Source: DAOUKH01 sp964291475
GTDB taxonomy: Bacteria > Chloroflexota > Dehalococcoidia > SHYB01
Assembly (NCBI GenBank): GCA_964291475.2
Contig: OZ220071.1
Span: 19,104-83,103 of the forward strand
Direction: 5' to 3'
DNA: 64,000 nucleotides
In this document: positions 8,361 to 18,200 of the stretch, piece by piece
Layout: each line of letters opens with the position of its first letter
Position numbering within the stretch: position 1 is the stretch's first letter
Made by a program: the position numbers and the translations under genes
The notes under the pieces: model-generated
Told to the model about the DNA's origin: nothing
Databases searched by the model: none
The model's input: the letters and a program-made list of their open reading frames with translations, nothing else

Positions 8361-10136
8361 ATGACTACGACCTCCGCCTCCTTGACGCCCCAGTACGAGC
8401 CTGACGAGAGCCCTCCGCGCCTGGAGGCACTGGGGCTGGGCGTCCAATCGGCGCTGCTCGTCGTTGCTCCCATAGCGCTCTTCCCGATCGTCCTGATCAA
8501 CGCCGTTGACGGCTCCGAGGCAAGCGTGGCGTGGGCCGTCTTCGCAATGTTGGTCGTCAATGGGGCGGTCACCATCCTCCAGTCATTCCGCATCGGTCCA
8601 ATTGGGTCCGGAATGCTGGTCATTCCCTACCCCTCCCCCACGGCAATCCCGTTCTGCATCATCGCGCTGGAAGAGGGCGGGGCGGCGACCTTGGCGGCGT
8701 TGATCGTGACCTCAAGTCTCTTTCAACTCGTGCTCTCGATCCGGATGTCCCTGATCAGGCGGCTCGTCACGCCGGCGATGAGCGGCGCCATCCTGCTGTT
8801 GCTCATCATCACGATCATCCCGGTCCTCTTCCGCAGCCTGAACGACGTGCCTGACGACGCGCCGGCGGGGGCCGGGGAGCTCTGCATCCTGGTCACCTTC
8901 GTCATCATCGTCGGCTTGCTGCTCCGGGGTTCGGGGGCGTGGCGAGTGTGGTCATCCCTCATTGGGATAGCGGCCGGCTCCGTGGTGGGCATGGCGTTCG
9001 GAATCTACGACTTCGGACCGGTGCGTGAGGCCGCCGTAGCGGGTCTGCCGGTCGAAGGGTGGGAAGGCCTGGGGTTCAGATTCGGCCCGGCCTACTGGTC
9101 GCTCCTCCCGGCGTTCTTGTTCCTCGGGCTGATTACGGTCCTCCAGGGAAGCTCCATCGCGCTCTCGATACAACGGGTCTCCTGGCGCAAATCGAGGGCG
9201 ATGGACTACCGGCGGGTGCAGGGACTGTCGGTCGGCACGGCTCTCGGAAGCGTGCTGGCCGGACTCGCGGCCGTGATGCCCCTCGGCACAAGTCCAAGGG
9301 GGACCGTCTTCGCCCAACAGACCAACTGCGCCTCCCGCTACATCGGCGTCATCACCGGCGTCGTTCTCATCGCGGCCGCATTCTTCCCAAAGTCGTGGGG
9401 CCTGCTGATCGGCATGCCTGCGCCGGTCACCGCCATCTTCGTCATCGTCATGGTCAGTCCCCTCATGGTCGAGGGCATGAAGATGATCGCCCAGGAGGCC
9501 GCCGACTACCGTATGGCTTTGGCGATCGGGGCGGCCCTCCTCATAGGGACGGGAATGCAGACCGGGGTGGTGCCGCTTCCGATCGGCGACGTGTGGGAAT
9601 CGGTCTTCCAGCGAGCGCTGACGTCGGGTGGGGTCGTTCTGGTCCTGCTGACCTTCTTCGCCGAATTCAACCGGCGAAAGCGCCGGCGCCTTCGGACGGA
9701 GCTACGTGAGGATTCCCTTCCCGAAATCAACCAGTTCCTTGAGGACTTTTCGACCCGGCAAGGCTGGACGCCAAGGATGACGAACCGGCTCCACGCGGTG
9801 GCTGAGGAGACGCTGCTGCTCCTGTCGGAGGACCGCGGCGATGCAGGGGGCGGCGACGCGAAGCGGTTGCGCATCACCGCAAGCGGCGACGGGCCGACGG
9901 CGGAGCTCGAGTTCGTGAGTGCGACGGGCAGCCCCGAGAATCTCGAAGACCGGATCAGTCTGCTGACCAACGCGGGGCCGGAGGCGGAGACGGCGGAGCT
10001 GGGCAACTTCGAGGATGCCGCGGGGCGGGACGCCTCCCTACGGCTGCTGCGGCACTACGCCGCCTCCGTCACCCACCTCCAGTACCACGACATCGAGGTG
10101 ATCGAAGTCCGTGTCGCATCGCCGGCCCGCGAGTAG
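8361..10136 (+). CDS. NCS2-type purine/pyrimidine permease with C-terminal RsbW/GHKL-like domain
   Basis: A 591-residue protein. Residues about 20-440 form roughly 12-14 hydrophobic segments of a nucleobase:cation symporter-2 permease, with the polar stretches PYPSPTAIPFC and PLGTSPRGTVFAQQTNCASR in the positions used for substrate binding. Substrate is likely xanthine, uracil or a related base. From about 445 to the end is a soluble extension. It starts LPEINQFLEDFSTRQGW, then RLHAVAEETLLLL, and ends LRLLRHYAASVTHLQYHD plus a final strand. That order recalls the RsbW/HATPase_c_2 fold, but the ATP-binding Asn of the N-box is not evident. Standard members stop near residue 450-500, so the tail is unusual. 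It is convergent with the polyketide locus. Confidence 0.75.
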   Translation: MTTTSASLTPQYEPDESPPRLEALGLGVQSALLVVAPIALFPIVLINAVDGSEASVAWAVFAMLVVNGAVTILQSFRIGPIGSGMLVIPYPSPTAIPFCIIALEEGGAATLAALIVTSSLFQLVLSIRMSLIRRLVTPAMSGAILLLLIITIIPVLFRSLNDVPDDAPAGAGELCILVTFVIIVGLLLRGSGAWRVWSSLIGIAAGSVVGMAFGIYDFGPVREAAVAGLPVEGWEGLGFRFGPAYWSLLPAFLFLGLITVLQGSSIALSIQRVSWRKSRAMDYRRVQGLSVGTALGSVLAGLAAVMPLGTSPRGTVFAQQTNCASRYIGVITGVVLIAAAFFPKSWGLLIGMPAPVTAIFVIVMVSPLMVEGMKMIAQEAADYRMALAIGAALLIGTGMQTGVVPLPIGDVWESVFQRALTSGGVVLVLLTFFAEFNRRKRRRLRTELREDSLPEINQFLEDFSTRQGWTPRMTNRLHAVAEETLLLLSEDRGDAGGGDAKRLRITASGDGPTAELEFVSATGSPENLEDRISLLTNAGPEAETAELGNFEDAAGRDASLRLLRHYAASVTHLQYHDIEVIEVRVASPARE

Positions 10137-10160
10137 CGCCGGCCTGGAGTCCGCCCGGCC

Positions 10161-11072
10161 CTAGCGAACGCCGATCGCCTCGAGGAACTCCAGCGTGGCC
10201 GCCGCGCACTGCTCGGGTTGCTCGACCTGCAGGAAGTGGGTCGCCTCGGGCAGGAAATCGTAGTCCACCGTCAGTATGTCGGACAGGTCCAGGCTCGGAA
10301 GGTAAGAGAACGGCAGGGTGGGGTCCGCGCCGAGGGCCTTCACCGGGCAGTCCAGCGAATCGAAGTCCACCGCGGCCGCATAGACTCTCCCGTAGCCCAT
10401 CAGTTGCGCTTCGTATTCGGGCGGACAGCGCAGCACATAGCCATTTCCGTCGTCCGATTCGCGCATCGTCGTGCGGGCCAAGAGGTCGCACGCCCCCGGA
10501 ACGAAGCGTTGGAAGGCGGGCAGCAACGGAAGGACCCCGGCGAATTGCTCGACGCTGCGGAACTTGGCGGTCCGGCTGCGCGCCGTCGAGGCGGCACGTA
10601 TGGTCGCCTCTTCGAATGTTTGCAGGTCGTGGCCCTCCTTGGCGACGGGAGGGTCGAAGAGCATCAGGCCGGCGAACCGCCCGCCCCGGATGGGCGACAA
10701 GAGCGATACTAGCGCGGAAACCGAGTGGAACACCCCCACCTGCGTCTTCTCTCCGTAATGCCGGTCGATGGCCTCGAGGATGGCGTCGTGGTCGGCTATC
10801 AGGGTTGGCACAGTGTGGTGACTGAGGGAACTGACCGAGTTCCATCCGTGGTTTCTGAGGTCGTAGACGATGAGGTCGAACTCGTCGGCAAGCAACGACC
10901 AGAACGGGTAGTAGAGGTCAATCGCCAGCCCGTTGCCGTGGCTCAGAATCAGTCTTGGGCCGGCGGGGTTGCCATGCTGCCGCAAGAGAATCCGCGTCTC
11001 CGCGTCCACCTGGACTTCGTGGACTGAAACGGGTTCCGGCAGCTCCCAGACCGTATTTTCGCGATCAGCCAA
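10161..11072 (-). CDS. Alpha/beta hydrolase, last gene of the polyketide operon
   Basis: A 303-residue alpha/beta-hydrolase fold protein with the oxyanion region LILSHGNGLAIDLYYPFW, the VYDLRNHGWNS turn, a nucleophile elbow VGVFHSVSALVS and a C-terminal His in EATHFLQVEQPEQCA. The elbow reads F-H-S-V-S instead of G-x-S-x-G, so both small-residue positions differ from the norm. It starts 3 bases after the phosphopantetheinyl transferase stop, so it is translationally linked to it. Within this operon a role as product-releasing or editing thioesterase, or as a product-modifying esterase, is plausible but unproven. Confidence 0.72.
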   Translation of the reverse strand: MADRENTVWELPEPVSVHEVQVDAETRILLRQHGNPAGPRLILSHGNGLAIDLYYPFWSLLADEFDLIVYDLRNHGWNSVSSLSHHTVPTLIADHDAILEAIDRHYGEKTQVGVFHSVSALVSLLSPIRGGRFAGLMLFDPPVAKEGHDLQTFEEATIRAASTARSRTAKFRSVEQFAGVLPLLPAFQRFVPGACDLLARTTMRESDDGNGYVLRCPPEYEAQLMGYGRVYAAAVDFDSLDCPVKALGADPTLPFSYLPSLDLSDILTVDYDFLPEATHFLQVEQPEQCAAATLEFLEAIGVR

Positions 11073-11075
11073 TCT

Positions 11076-11861
11076 TCAGGCCCCGCCTTCGGGATGTTCG
11101 GCTTCCGGATTGCCGGTTGGTGAGGAGCATGGCGCAAGCTCGTAGGCCAGGGCCGCCTCGAACCGCTCGTTGCCGATGTAGCTCAGACTCCAGGCCACCG
11201 AGGGGAGATCAGGGAGCCTGAAGATAACCGTCTCATTGCCCTCACGGAGCTCCGGCGGCATTTGGAATTTGGAGATATCGGTGGAAAAGCCCGTACCCAG
11301 CGCTTTGATCAAGGCTTCCTTGCACGTCCAGATGCGGTAGAAGAGGCGCAGCCTTTCGATTCCGCGCAGGGAGTCCAGTTGGGCCCGTTCATCCCGTCCC
11401 ATCACCATCTCTATGAGCCCGTCGAGGTTCCGCTTATCGACGGGCTCTTCGACGTCTATGCCAAGCCGGCCCTCCGCGGCGAGGGCGATGAGGCCGTGAT
11501 TTCCGCTGTGACTGACGTTGAAGCTCACCGGGGCCTTCGCGCCCTCCAGCAGGGCGAAAGGCTTCTCGTACTCGGATAGGGCGAACGACAGCTGTTCGTT
11601 CCGGCAAGCAAGGCGGCCGCAGAGCATGGCGCGGAGCGCGGCTCTGCAGAGGGAAAAGCGGCGCCGGGGCCCCGGAAGGTACTTTCGCCAGACGGAGCGT
11701 TCTTCCCGGTCGAGCCAGCCGAAAGCCTCGCTTTCGCGAGCCGGATCGGGTCGCACGTCGACAAGGAAGACCGCAACGCCGCCGGCGCTCGTGTAGGCGC
11801 TCCACCACGGACTGAAAGGAGTCGCGGAAGTGCCGAAAGAACTCTCCGCGACCGACTTCAA
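11076..11861 (-). CDS. 4'-phosphopantetheinyl transferase (Sfp family)
   Basis: A 261-residue Sfp-type transferase. PVSFNVSHSGNHGLIAL, GRLGIDVEEP and FYRIWTCKEALIKALG are the P1-P3 motifs that bind CoA and Mg2+. It should convert the apo ACPs of the adjacent PKS (internal ACP and the free-standing ACP) to holo form by transferring phosphopantetheine from CoA. The length is typical of the larger Sfp group rather than the 120-residue AcpS group. The start is taken as TTG at 11861 with an AGGGG upstream; a later start is possible. It lies 52 bases after the ACP gene and 3 bases before the hydrolase gene. Confidence 0.88.
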   Translation of the reverse strand: MKSVAESSFGTSATPFSPWWSAYTSAGGVAVFLVDVRPDPARESEAFGWLDREERSVWRKYLPGPRRRFSLCRAALRAMLCGRLACRNEQLSFALSEYEKPFALLEGAKAPVSFNVSHSGNHGLIALAAEGRLGIDVEEPVDKRNLDGLIEMVMGRDERAQLDSLRGIERLRLFYRIWTCKEALIKALGTGFSTDISKFQMPPELREGNETVIFRLPDLPSVAWSLSYIGNERFEAALAYELAPCSSPTGNPEAEHPEGGA

Positions 11862-11913
11862 TGCCCGGCCCCTAAGAGAGACTATTCCCGCCGACGGGCT
11901 GCGTCGCCGGAGA

Positions 11914-12156
11914 CTACCCGCGGGAGTCCAGGAATTCTACCAGCTCTCCCATCGTGGTGAACTTGGCGCAGTCGTCCGGAGTGAAGTTGACGCCGAATTC
12001 GTCGCCCACAAGCTTGGTGAAAGCGACAAAGTCCACAGAGGATACGCCGGCATCCCTGAGGCTGCTGTTCAAGTCCAAAGGCCGCCCAATCGGCCGGCCA
12101 TCGATCTCGAGGTTCTCGTCAACGAGTTTTCTGATTCGTTCTTCGGTGGTTGCCAA
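11914..12156 (-). CDS. Discrete acyl carrier protein of the polyketide locus
   Basis: An 80-residue acidic four-helix carrier protein. The phosphopantetheine site is in RDAGVSSVDFVAF, most likely Ser40; the usual preceding Asp is Ser39 here. The start is TTG at 12156 with AAAGGAG upstream. It is encoded 136 bases after the PKS, whose second module ends right after its AT-like region and lacks a carrier domain, so this ACP probably completes that module in trans. The phosphopantetheinyl transferase gene follows on the same strand. Confidence 0.85.
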   Translation of the reverse strand: MATTEERIRKLVDENLEIDGRPIGRPLDLNSSLRDAGVSSVDFVAFTKLVGDEFGVNFTPDDCAKFTTMGELVEFLDSRG

Positions 12157-12292
12157 GGGTGAGTCTCCTTTGTTCTACGGTGCATATTCCTAGCCAAAAA
12201 AGCGTGTCCATGCTAGCAAGGCCCCTAGGGGTAGTCAACCGAGCCGGCCGGACTCCCACCCCTGGCCAGGGCTCGCGCGTTGGTCAATGACC

Positions 12293-15200
12293 CTACGGAC
12301 CCCCACGCCGGCGCGCTTGCACCCAGAAGCGCCGCCGCTGGAATGGATAGCCCGGAATCGCGATCCGGCGGCGCTCCTCACCGGCGAAGAGGCCGCTAAA
12401 GGAAATCCGCGCTCCGGCCTCGTATGCGGCGGACACCGCCCGCAGGAAGCGCTCCTCGACGCCTTCGGGCGGCGCTTCCATCGCGCCCAACCCGGTTTGC
12501 GGACCCACCTCGACAACAACGTCCGCACCGAGGGACGCCAGCGCCTTCGTGAACGTTTGGGAGCCCGCCGCCTCGTCGGTCACCTGCCGCCAGTGGACAT
12601 CGTCGAGCTCGGCACTTGCCTTCACCGCTCGCCCGGTTACCGAGCTGGTCAGAGTCAGGGCGGGCTCGGCCATGGCAATGGGCGGCACGTCCGCTTCCGC
12701 ACCGGTCAAGGAGATGGCCAGGCGGAGGCCGTCCTCCAAGCCGAACACGCCGGCGGCCTGGGCCGCGGCGATCTCCCCAACCCCAAGTCCCACCACTTCG
12801 TTGGGCCTGAGTCCGACACTCTCCCACAGGGCGGTGTGCGCGGCCTCCAGAGCATAGGTGGCCGCCCGCGCCCACTCTTCGTCGCTCAGATCTCCCCTCG
12901 CTTCAGGTCGGCCGAAAATCACGTCCAGCAAGGACGTGGCCCGCTCCTCCCGCATTACCCGGTCGCAGCGGTCAAGGACCGCCCGCACGACCGGCTCGGT
13001 CCGGTACAGAGCTTCACCCATGCCCGCCCACCGGCCGGCCTGTCCGGCGTACGCAAAGGCTATCCTGGCCGAGGCGGGCGGCTCTTCGGCATCGGGCTCC
13101 TGTACAGAGTCGGCGAGCTTCTTCAGCGCTGCCTCGAGCTCCGCGGCATCCCGGAACACCAGCCCGGCCCGATGGGCGAAGTGACTCCGCCCCACGCCCG
13201 CCGTCCAGGCCATGTCCGCAAGCAGCTGTTCCGCCGTGGCTTCGCCGGCAAGATCTTCCCGCCGATCGCTCAGCCAGGTGAGGTAGCGCCCGGCCAGGTC
13301 GCGGAGGGCGTCGTGCGATTTCCCGGACAGGGGCAAGAGCCTGTACGTCCGCCCAGAGGAAGCCTCGACGGGGGTTGGGACGTCCTCGGATGGAGTGCGC
13401 GGTGAGACTTCCACAGGTCGCGGCGGACCGTCCGGCCAGGCCGTCCCGCCGTCGGATGGCCTTGCATATCCCTCCAGCACGACGTGAGCGTTGGTGCCGG
13501 AAAGGCCGAAGGCGTTGATCGCGGACAATTGCGGCTTGCCGGGATGGACGGGCCATTCGGTCGCCTCGGAGGTCACCCGTATCGGCATCCGGTCCCAGTC
13601 GAAGTTCGGATTCGGTTCCTTGAAGCGCAGGTGAGCCGGAATCACGCCTCGATGCATCGCCATGACGGCCTTCATCATGCTGGCCATCCCGGCCGCCCAT
13701 TCGGCGTGACCGATATTGGTCTTCACCGATCCCACGAGCAGCGGACGGTCCGCCTCCCTGCCGCGGCCATAGACGGAGGCGACGGCGCGCAGCTCGATGG
13801 AGTCTCCCAGGTCCGTGCCCGTCCCGTGGGCCTCGAGGTAGTCAACCTCCGACGGCGCAACGCCGGCGCGGTCGAGGGCCTCCTCGATGAGCCGCTCCTG
13901 TGCCGGTCCGTTGGGTACCGGGAGGCCGGCGCTGGCCCCGTTCTGGTTCACCGCCGTTCCCCTTACCAGTCCCCAGATCCTGTCCCCGTCGGCCTCCGCC
14001 TCGCTGAGCCGCTTCAGCACCATGACGCCGCACCCTTCGCTGCGGACGAAACCGTCGGCGGACGAGTCGAAGGCATTGCACGCACCGGCGGTGGACAGCA
14101 TCCCCATCTCGTTGTGGAAACGCACGATCGGAAGAGACAGCGTGGCGTTCACACCTCCGGCAAGGGCCAGGCTTACCTCCCCGCGCCTCAAGGCCTCGAC
14201 CGCTTGATGAACAGCCGCCAAGGAGGATGCGCAGGCCACGTCCACCGGCATCGCCGGTCCTTCCAAGCCCAGAACGAAGGCGATCCTGCCGGCTCCAATG
14301 CTCCCGGAGGTGCCGAAGTAGAGGTCCTCCTGCCCCTGGGCCGCAATCACATCGCGGTATTCGCTCCCCCCGATTCCGGCGTAGACGCCGGTGCGGCTGC
14401 CCCGGAGCGAGTCGGGGTCGATGCCCGCATCTTCCAAGGCCTGCCAGGTGGTCTCCAGCAGCATCCGATGCTGGGGGTCCATCATCCGCGCCTCGAGGGG
14501 CGATATACGGAAGAACCTGTTGTCGAACAGGTCGATGCCCTCCAGGAAACCGCCCAATCTGTAGAGGACATCAGCGGCATCCGGGTCTCCGGTCACACCC
14601 GCCCAGGGCCCCTCGTCCCTTCGTCCATCGGTAATCGCATCCTTGCCGGCTTCCAGCAGGTCCCAGAACGACGCCACGTCCGGCGCCCCTGGGAACCGGC
14701 CCGCCATACCCACAATGGCTATCGGCTCGACTTCCAACGCCGCGTCAACCCGCGGCTTCCTTGGGACAGGCTCCTCGACCACCCGAGGCTCTTCCGACCC
14801 CAAGACCCCGCTCAGCTCAGCCGCCAAGTGGTCGGCCAGGGCGGCGACGTTGGGGAAGTCGAACACCGCCGTATTCGATACGACGTACTCGCCGGAGAGG
14901 GCGCGGTTCAGCCGGTTTCGCAGTTCCACCGACATCAGGGAGTCCATCCCAAGGTCGAAGAAGCCAACCGTGGCCGCCGGAGCGGTCGGCAGGCGCAGCA
15001 CCGCGCGAATCTCGTCCTGAAGGAAGGAGACAAGTACCGGCTCCCAATCCGCGGCCGGTCGTTGCCGTAACTGGGAGAGGAGATCGGCATCACCGCCGGT
15101 GGCGCCGTCGTCGACTTCCGAATCATCGGCGACCAATTCGCCCAGGAAGGGAATCTCCCCTTCGAAGTTCTCGGCGAGGACCGGCCAGTCGACCGCCGCC

Positions 15201-18200
15201 ACCATCCCGGCCGTTACGTCTTGGCGGACCAGCTCGTCGAAGGCCTTGAGGCCCTGTTGCGGGCTCAGCCAGCCGGTGCCCGACGCCGCCAGTTGGCGCT
15301 CGATCCGTTCGCGCTGCTCTTCCGCCTCGCCAAGCCCCGACCAGGCTCCCCATGCAATCGACTGGCCCGGCAGTCCCAGGGAACGCCGGTATCCGGCCAG
15401 TTGGTCGAGGAAGGCGTTGGCGGCGGCATGGTTCCCCTGCCCCGAATTCCCGACGACACCCGTGATGCTCGAGAAGACGACGAAAAGGTCCAGGTCTTGA
15501 TCGAGCGTCGCCCGGTGCAGATGCCAAGCGCCGAGCACTTTGGGCCACAGCACCTGCTCGAAGCGCTCCCAGGTCTGATTGCCCAGGGAGCCGTCGGACA
15601 GCACGCCGACGCTGTGGATGACTCCGGCCAGCGGAGGCATGCCGGCATCGATCCGGGCCAGCATGTCGTCGATGGCGGCCGGGTCGGTCATGTCGGCCAA
15701 TTCCACCCGCACGTCGGCGCCTTGCCGCCGCAGCGCTTCAATCGCTTCCACGGCCTCGGGGTCGGGAGGTCGGCGGCCGTTCAGCACGATCACGCCCGCC
15801 CCCCGGTCGGCCAGCCATCCGGCCACCAGGGTCCCGATGCCGCCCAAGCCGCCCGTCACCAAATAGGTCCGGTCGGCGCGCAACCGGCCGTCCGTCAGGG
15901 GAGGCATCACCATGACGTTCTTGCCAATGTGACGCGCCGACCGCATGAACTCCATAGCCGGAACGACTTCGGCCATCGGCCACCGCGTATGGACGAGGGG
16001 CTCCAACTCACCGGCCCCAAGGCGCGTCATCACCCGCCTCAGCGAGGCCCCCGCGGTCGCCGGGTCTTGCCGCTTCAGCGCATCGACTTCCAGTACGGAA
16101 TAGGCGACGTCGGGCCGGGCGGCGGCCATCTCCTCCGCGCTCCAGATGTCGCGCCTTCCCATTTCGACGAAACGGCCTCCCTGGGCCAAGCAGGAAAGGC
16201 TCGCTTCGATGAAGCCCGGCCCGGTGAGGCTGTTCAGCACCACGTCGACGCCTGCCCCATCGGTGGCGTCGAGTATCTCCCGGCCGAAGCCGGTGCTCCG
16301 GCTGTCATACACATGGGCGATTCCCAACGACCGGAGGTACGCCTGCTTGGCGGCGCTGGCCGTGGCGAAGACCTCGGCTCCGGCGGCCTGGACCAGCTGG
16401 ATGGCCGCCAGTCCCACGCCCCCGGAGGCAGTGTGGACCAAGACGCGGTCGCCCGCCTTCAACCCGGACATCTGGAAGCTCAGCTCCGCGGACACGAAGG
16501 ACGTGGGTACGGTGGCCAGGGCAGCCGCGGGCACCTCCGAGGATGCATGCGCGACCATCTCCGCGCGCGTCACCAGGTCCGGCCGGAAGGTGCCGATTCC
16601 CAGGCCGACCACGCGGTCGCCGACTCCAAACTCGGAAACATCGGGCGCGACTTCCGTGATGCGGCCGCAGAACTCATCGCCCAGCATCGGCTCCATTTCC
16701 ACGGCGCCCACGCTGATGAGGACGTCGGAGAAGTTGAGCCCGGCCGCTTCGACCGCCACCCGGACCTCACCGCTTTGCAGCGGCGCCGGGGTCGCGGGCT
16801 CCGCGTGCAGTCCTTCCAGTCCCTCGCCGGCGGTGGGCACAAGCCGCCAGTCCGGGTCGTCGGGCAGGCCGATACGGGTCCTCCCGTCGCCCTCCTTCAG
16901 GAGGCGCGCGCCGAGACGTCCGCCGGAACGGTAGGCGATATGCGTTTCCGCATCGGGGTACATGACCTCGTTGAAGAGGTCGTCGGCTTGCGGCGAAGCG
17001 TCCGGGTCCAGATCGATCATCCTGGGCTGCAGATATCCCGCCTCGCGGGCAATGGCCTTGCCAAAGCCCCACAGGGTTGCGCCGGCCAGTTCTCCAACCC
17101 CTTTGCGCATGTAGTCGCGCTCCAACGCCTGCGCGCCCTCCGTCAGGAACCAGAGACCCTTCGCCGGAGTCAGCCCTGAGTCCTGCAGGGCCTGCACGAG
17201 CGCCAGCGCGCTTGCCCCGGCCTTCGCGACGTCGTCGGCCATCTGCCCCGTCGTCGCCGTCGTTCCACGGCCTTGCAACGACAAGGAGTGGACCACGCCC
17301 TCCAGCGGGACCTCCGCGGGCAGCCCTTCGAGTAGCTCTCTCCAAGACTCCCTGCGTTCCGCATCGACCGACGTAGGAAACACGCCCGGGCCGTTTGGCG
17401 CCGCGTTGCCGCTTTGCAAGTCGCCGGCCACGATGACCGTTTGGTCGTGCGCTGCGAGCGTCGCCGCCAGTCCTCCGGCCGCCTCTTCATCATCCGTCGC
17501 CAAGACCCAGACGCCGCCCGGCAAGGTTATCTCCGCGGGCCCCCGGCCGAGGATGACGCCGGAGCCCAAGGGGCCTTCGTCGCCCACGCTTTCGCCGCCC
17601 AGGACCGCGGCGTCTTCAAATCCGGTTTCCGCCAGGGCCCGGAGCCACACTTCGGGAGAGGCGATGGCGTGGTGCGGGCGGTAGGCGTCGGAGTAACGCC
17701 ACCAGCCGTCCAGTTGTCCGAAGGTCATGTCCTGCCAGCCACGGCCTCGCAGGCTCTCGACCGCCAGCAGCTGCCCCGACGGGGCCAGGAGATTCCGGCA
17801 ATTGGCCAGCGTCTCTCCCAGGTTTCGCGTGGCGTGGAGGACGTTGACGGCTATGACGAGATCGTAGGCGTGCAGATCGAAGCCCTGTTCGGCAGGGTCC
17901 CGTTCGACATCAAGCGGGCGGTACGTTATCGGCGCGCCGGAATCGCTGAAGCGCTCCTCGGCCCCGGCGAAGAATCCCGCCGAAATGTCGGTGAACACGT
18001 AGTCGAACCCACCCGCCGGAAGTTCCGCCAGGACCACGGACGTTCCCGAGCCGGTGCCCGCTCCCACCTCCAGAATCCGCAGGCGGCGTCCCTCCGGCCA
18101 GCCGGCGACGGCGGCGGCCACGGCGTCCGCGAGCAGGCGGTTAGAGGCGCGGGATGCCGGGGCGGTGAAGTAGAAGTCGGCGGCGCCGGGCCCTTCTCGC

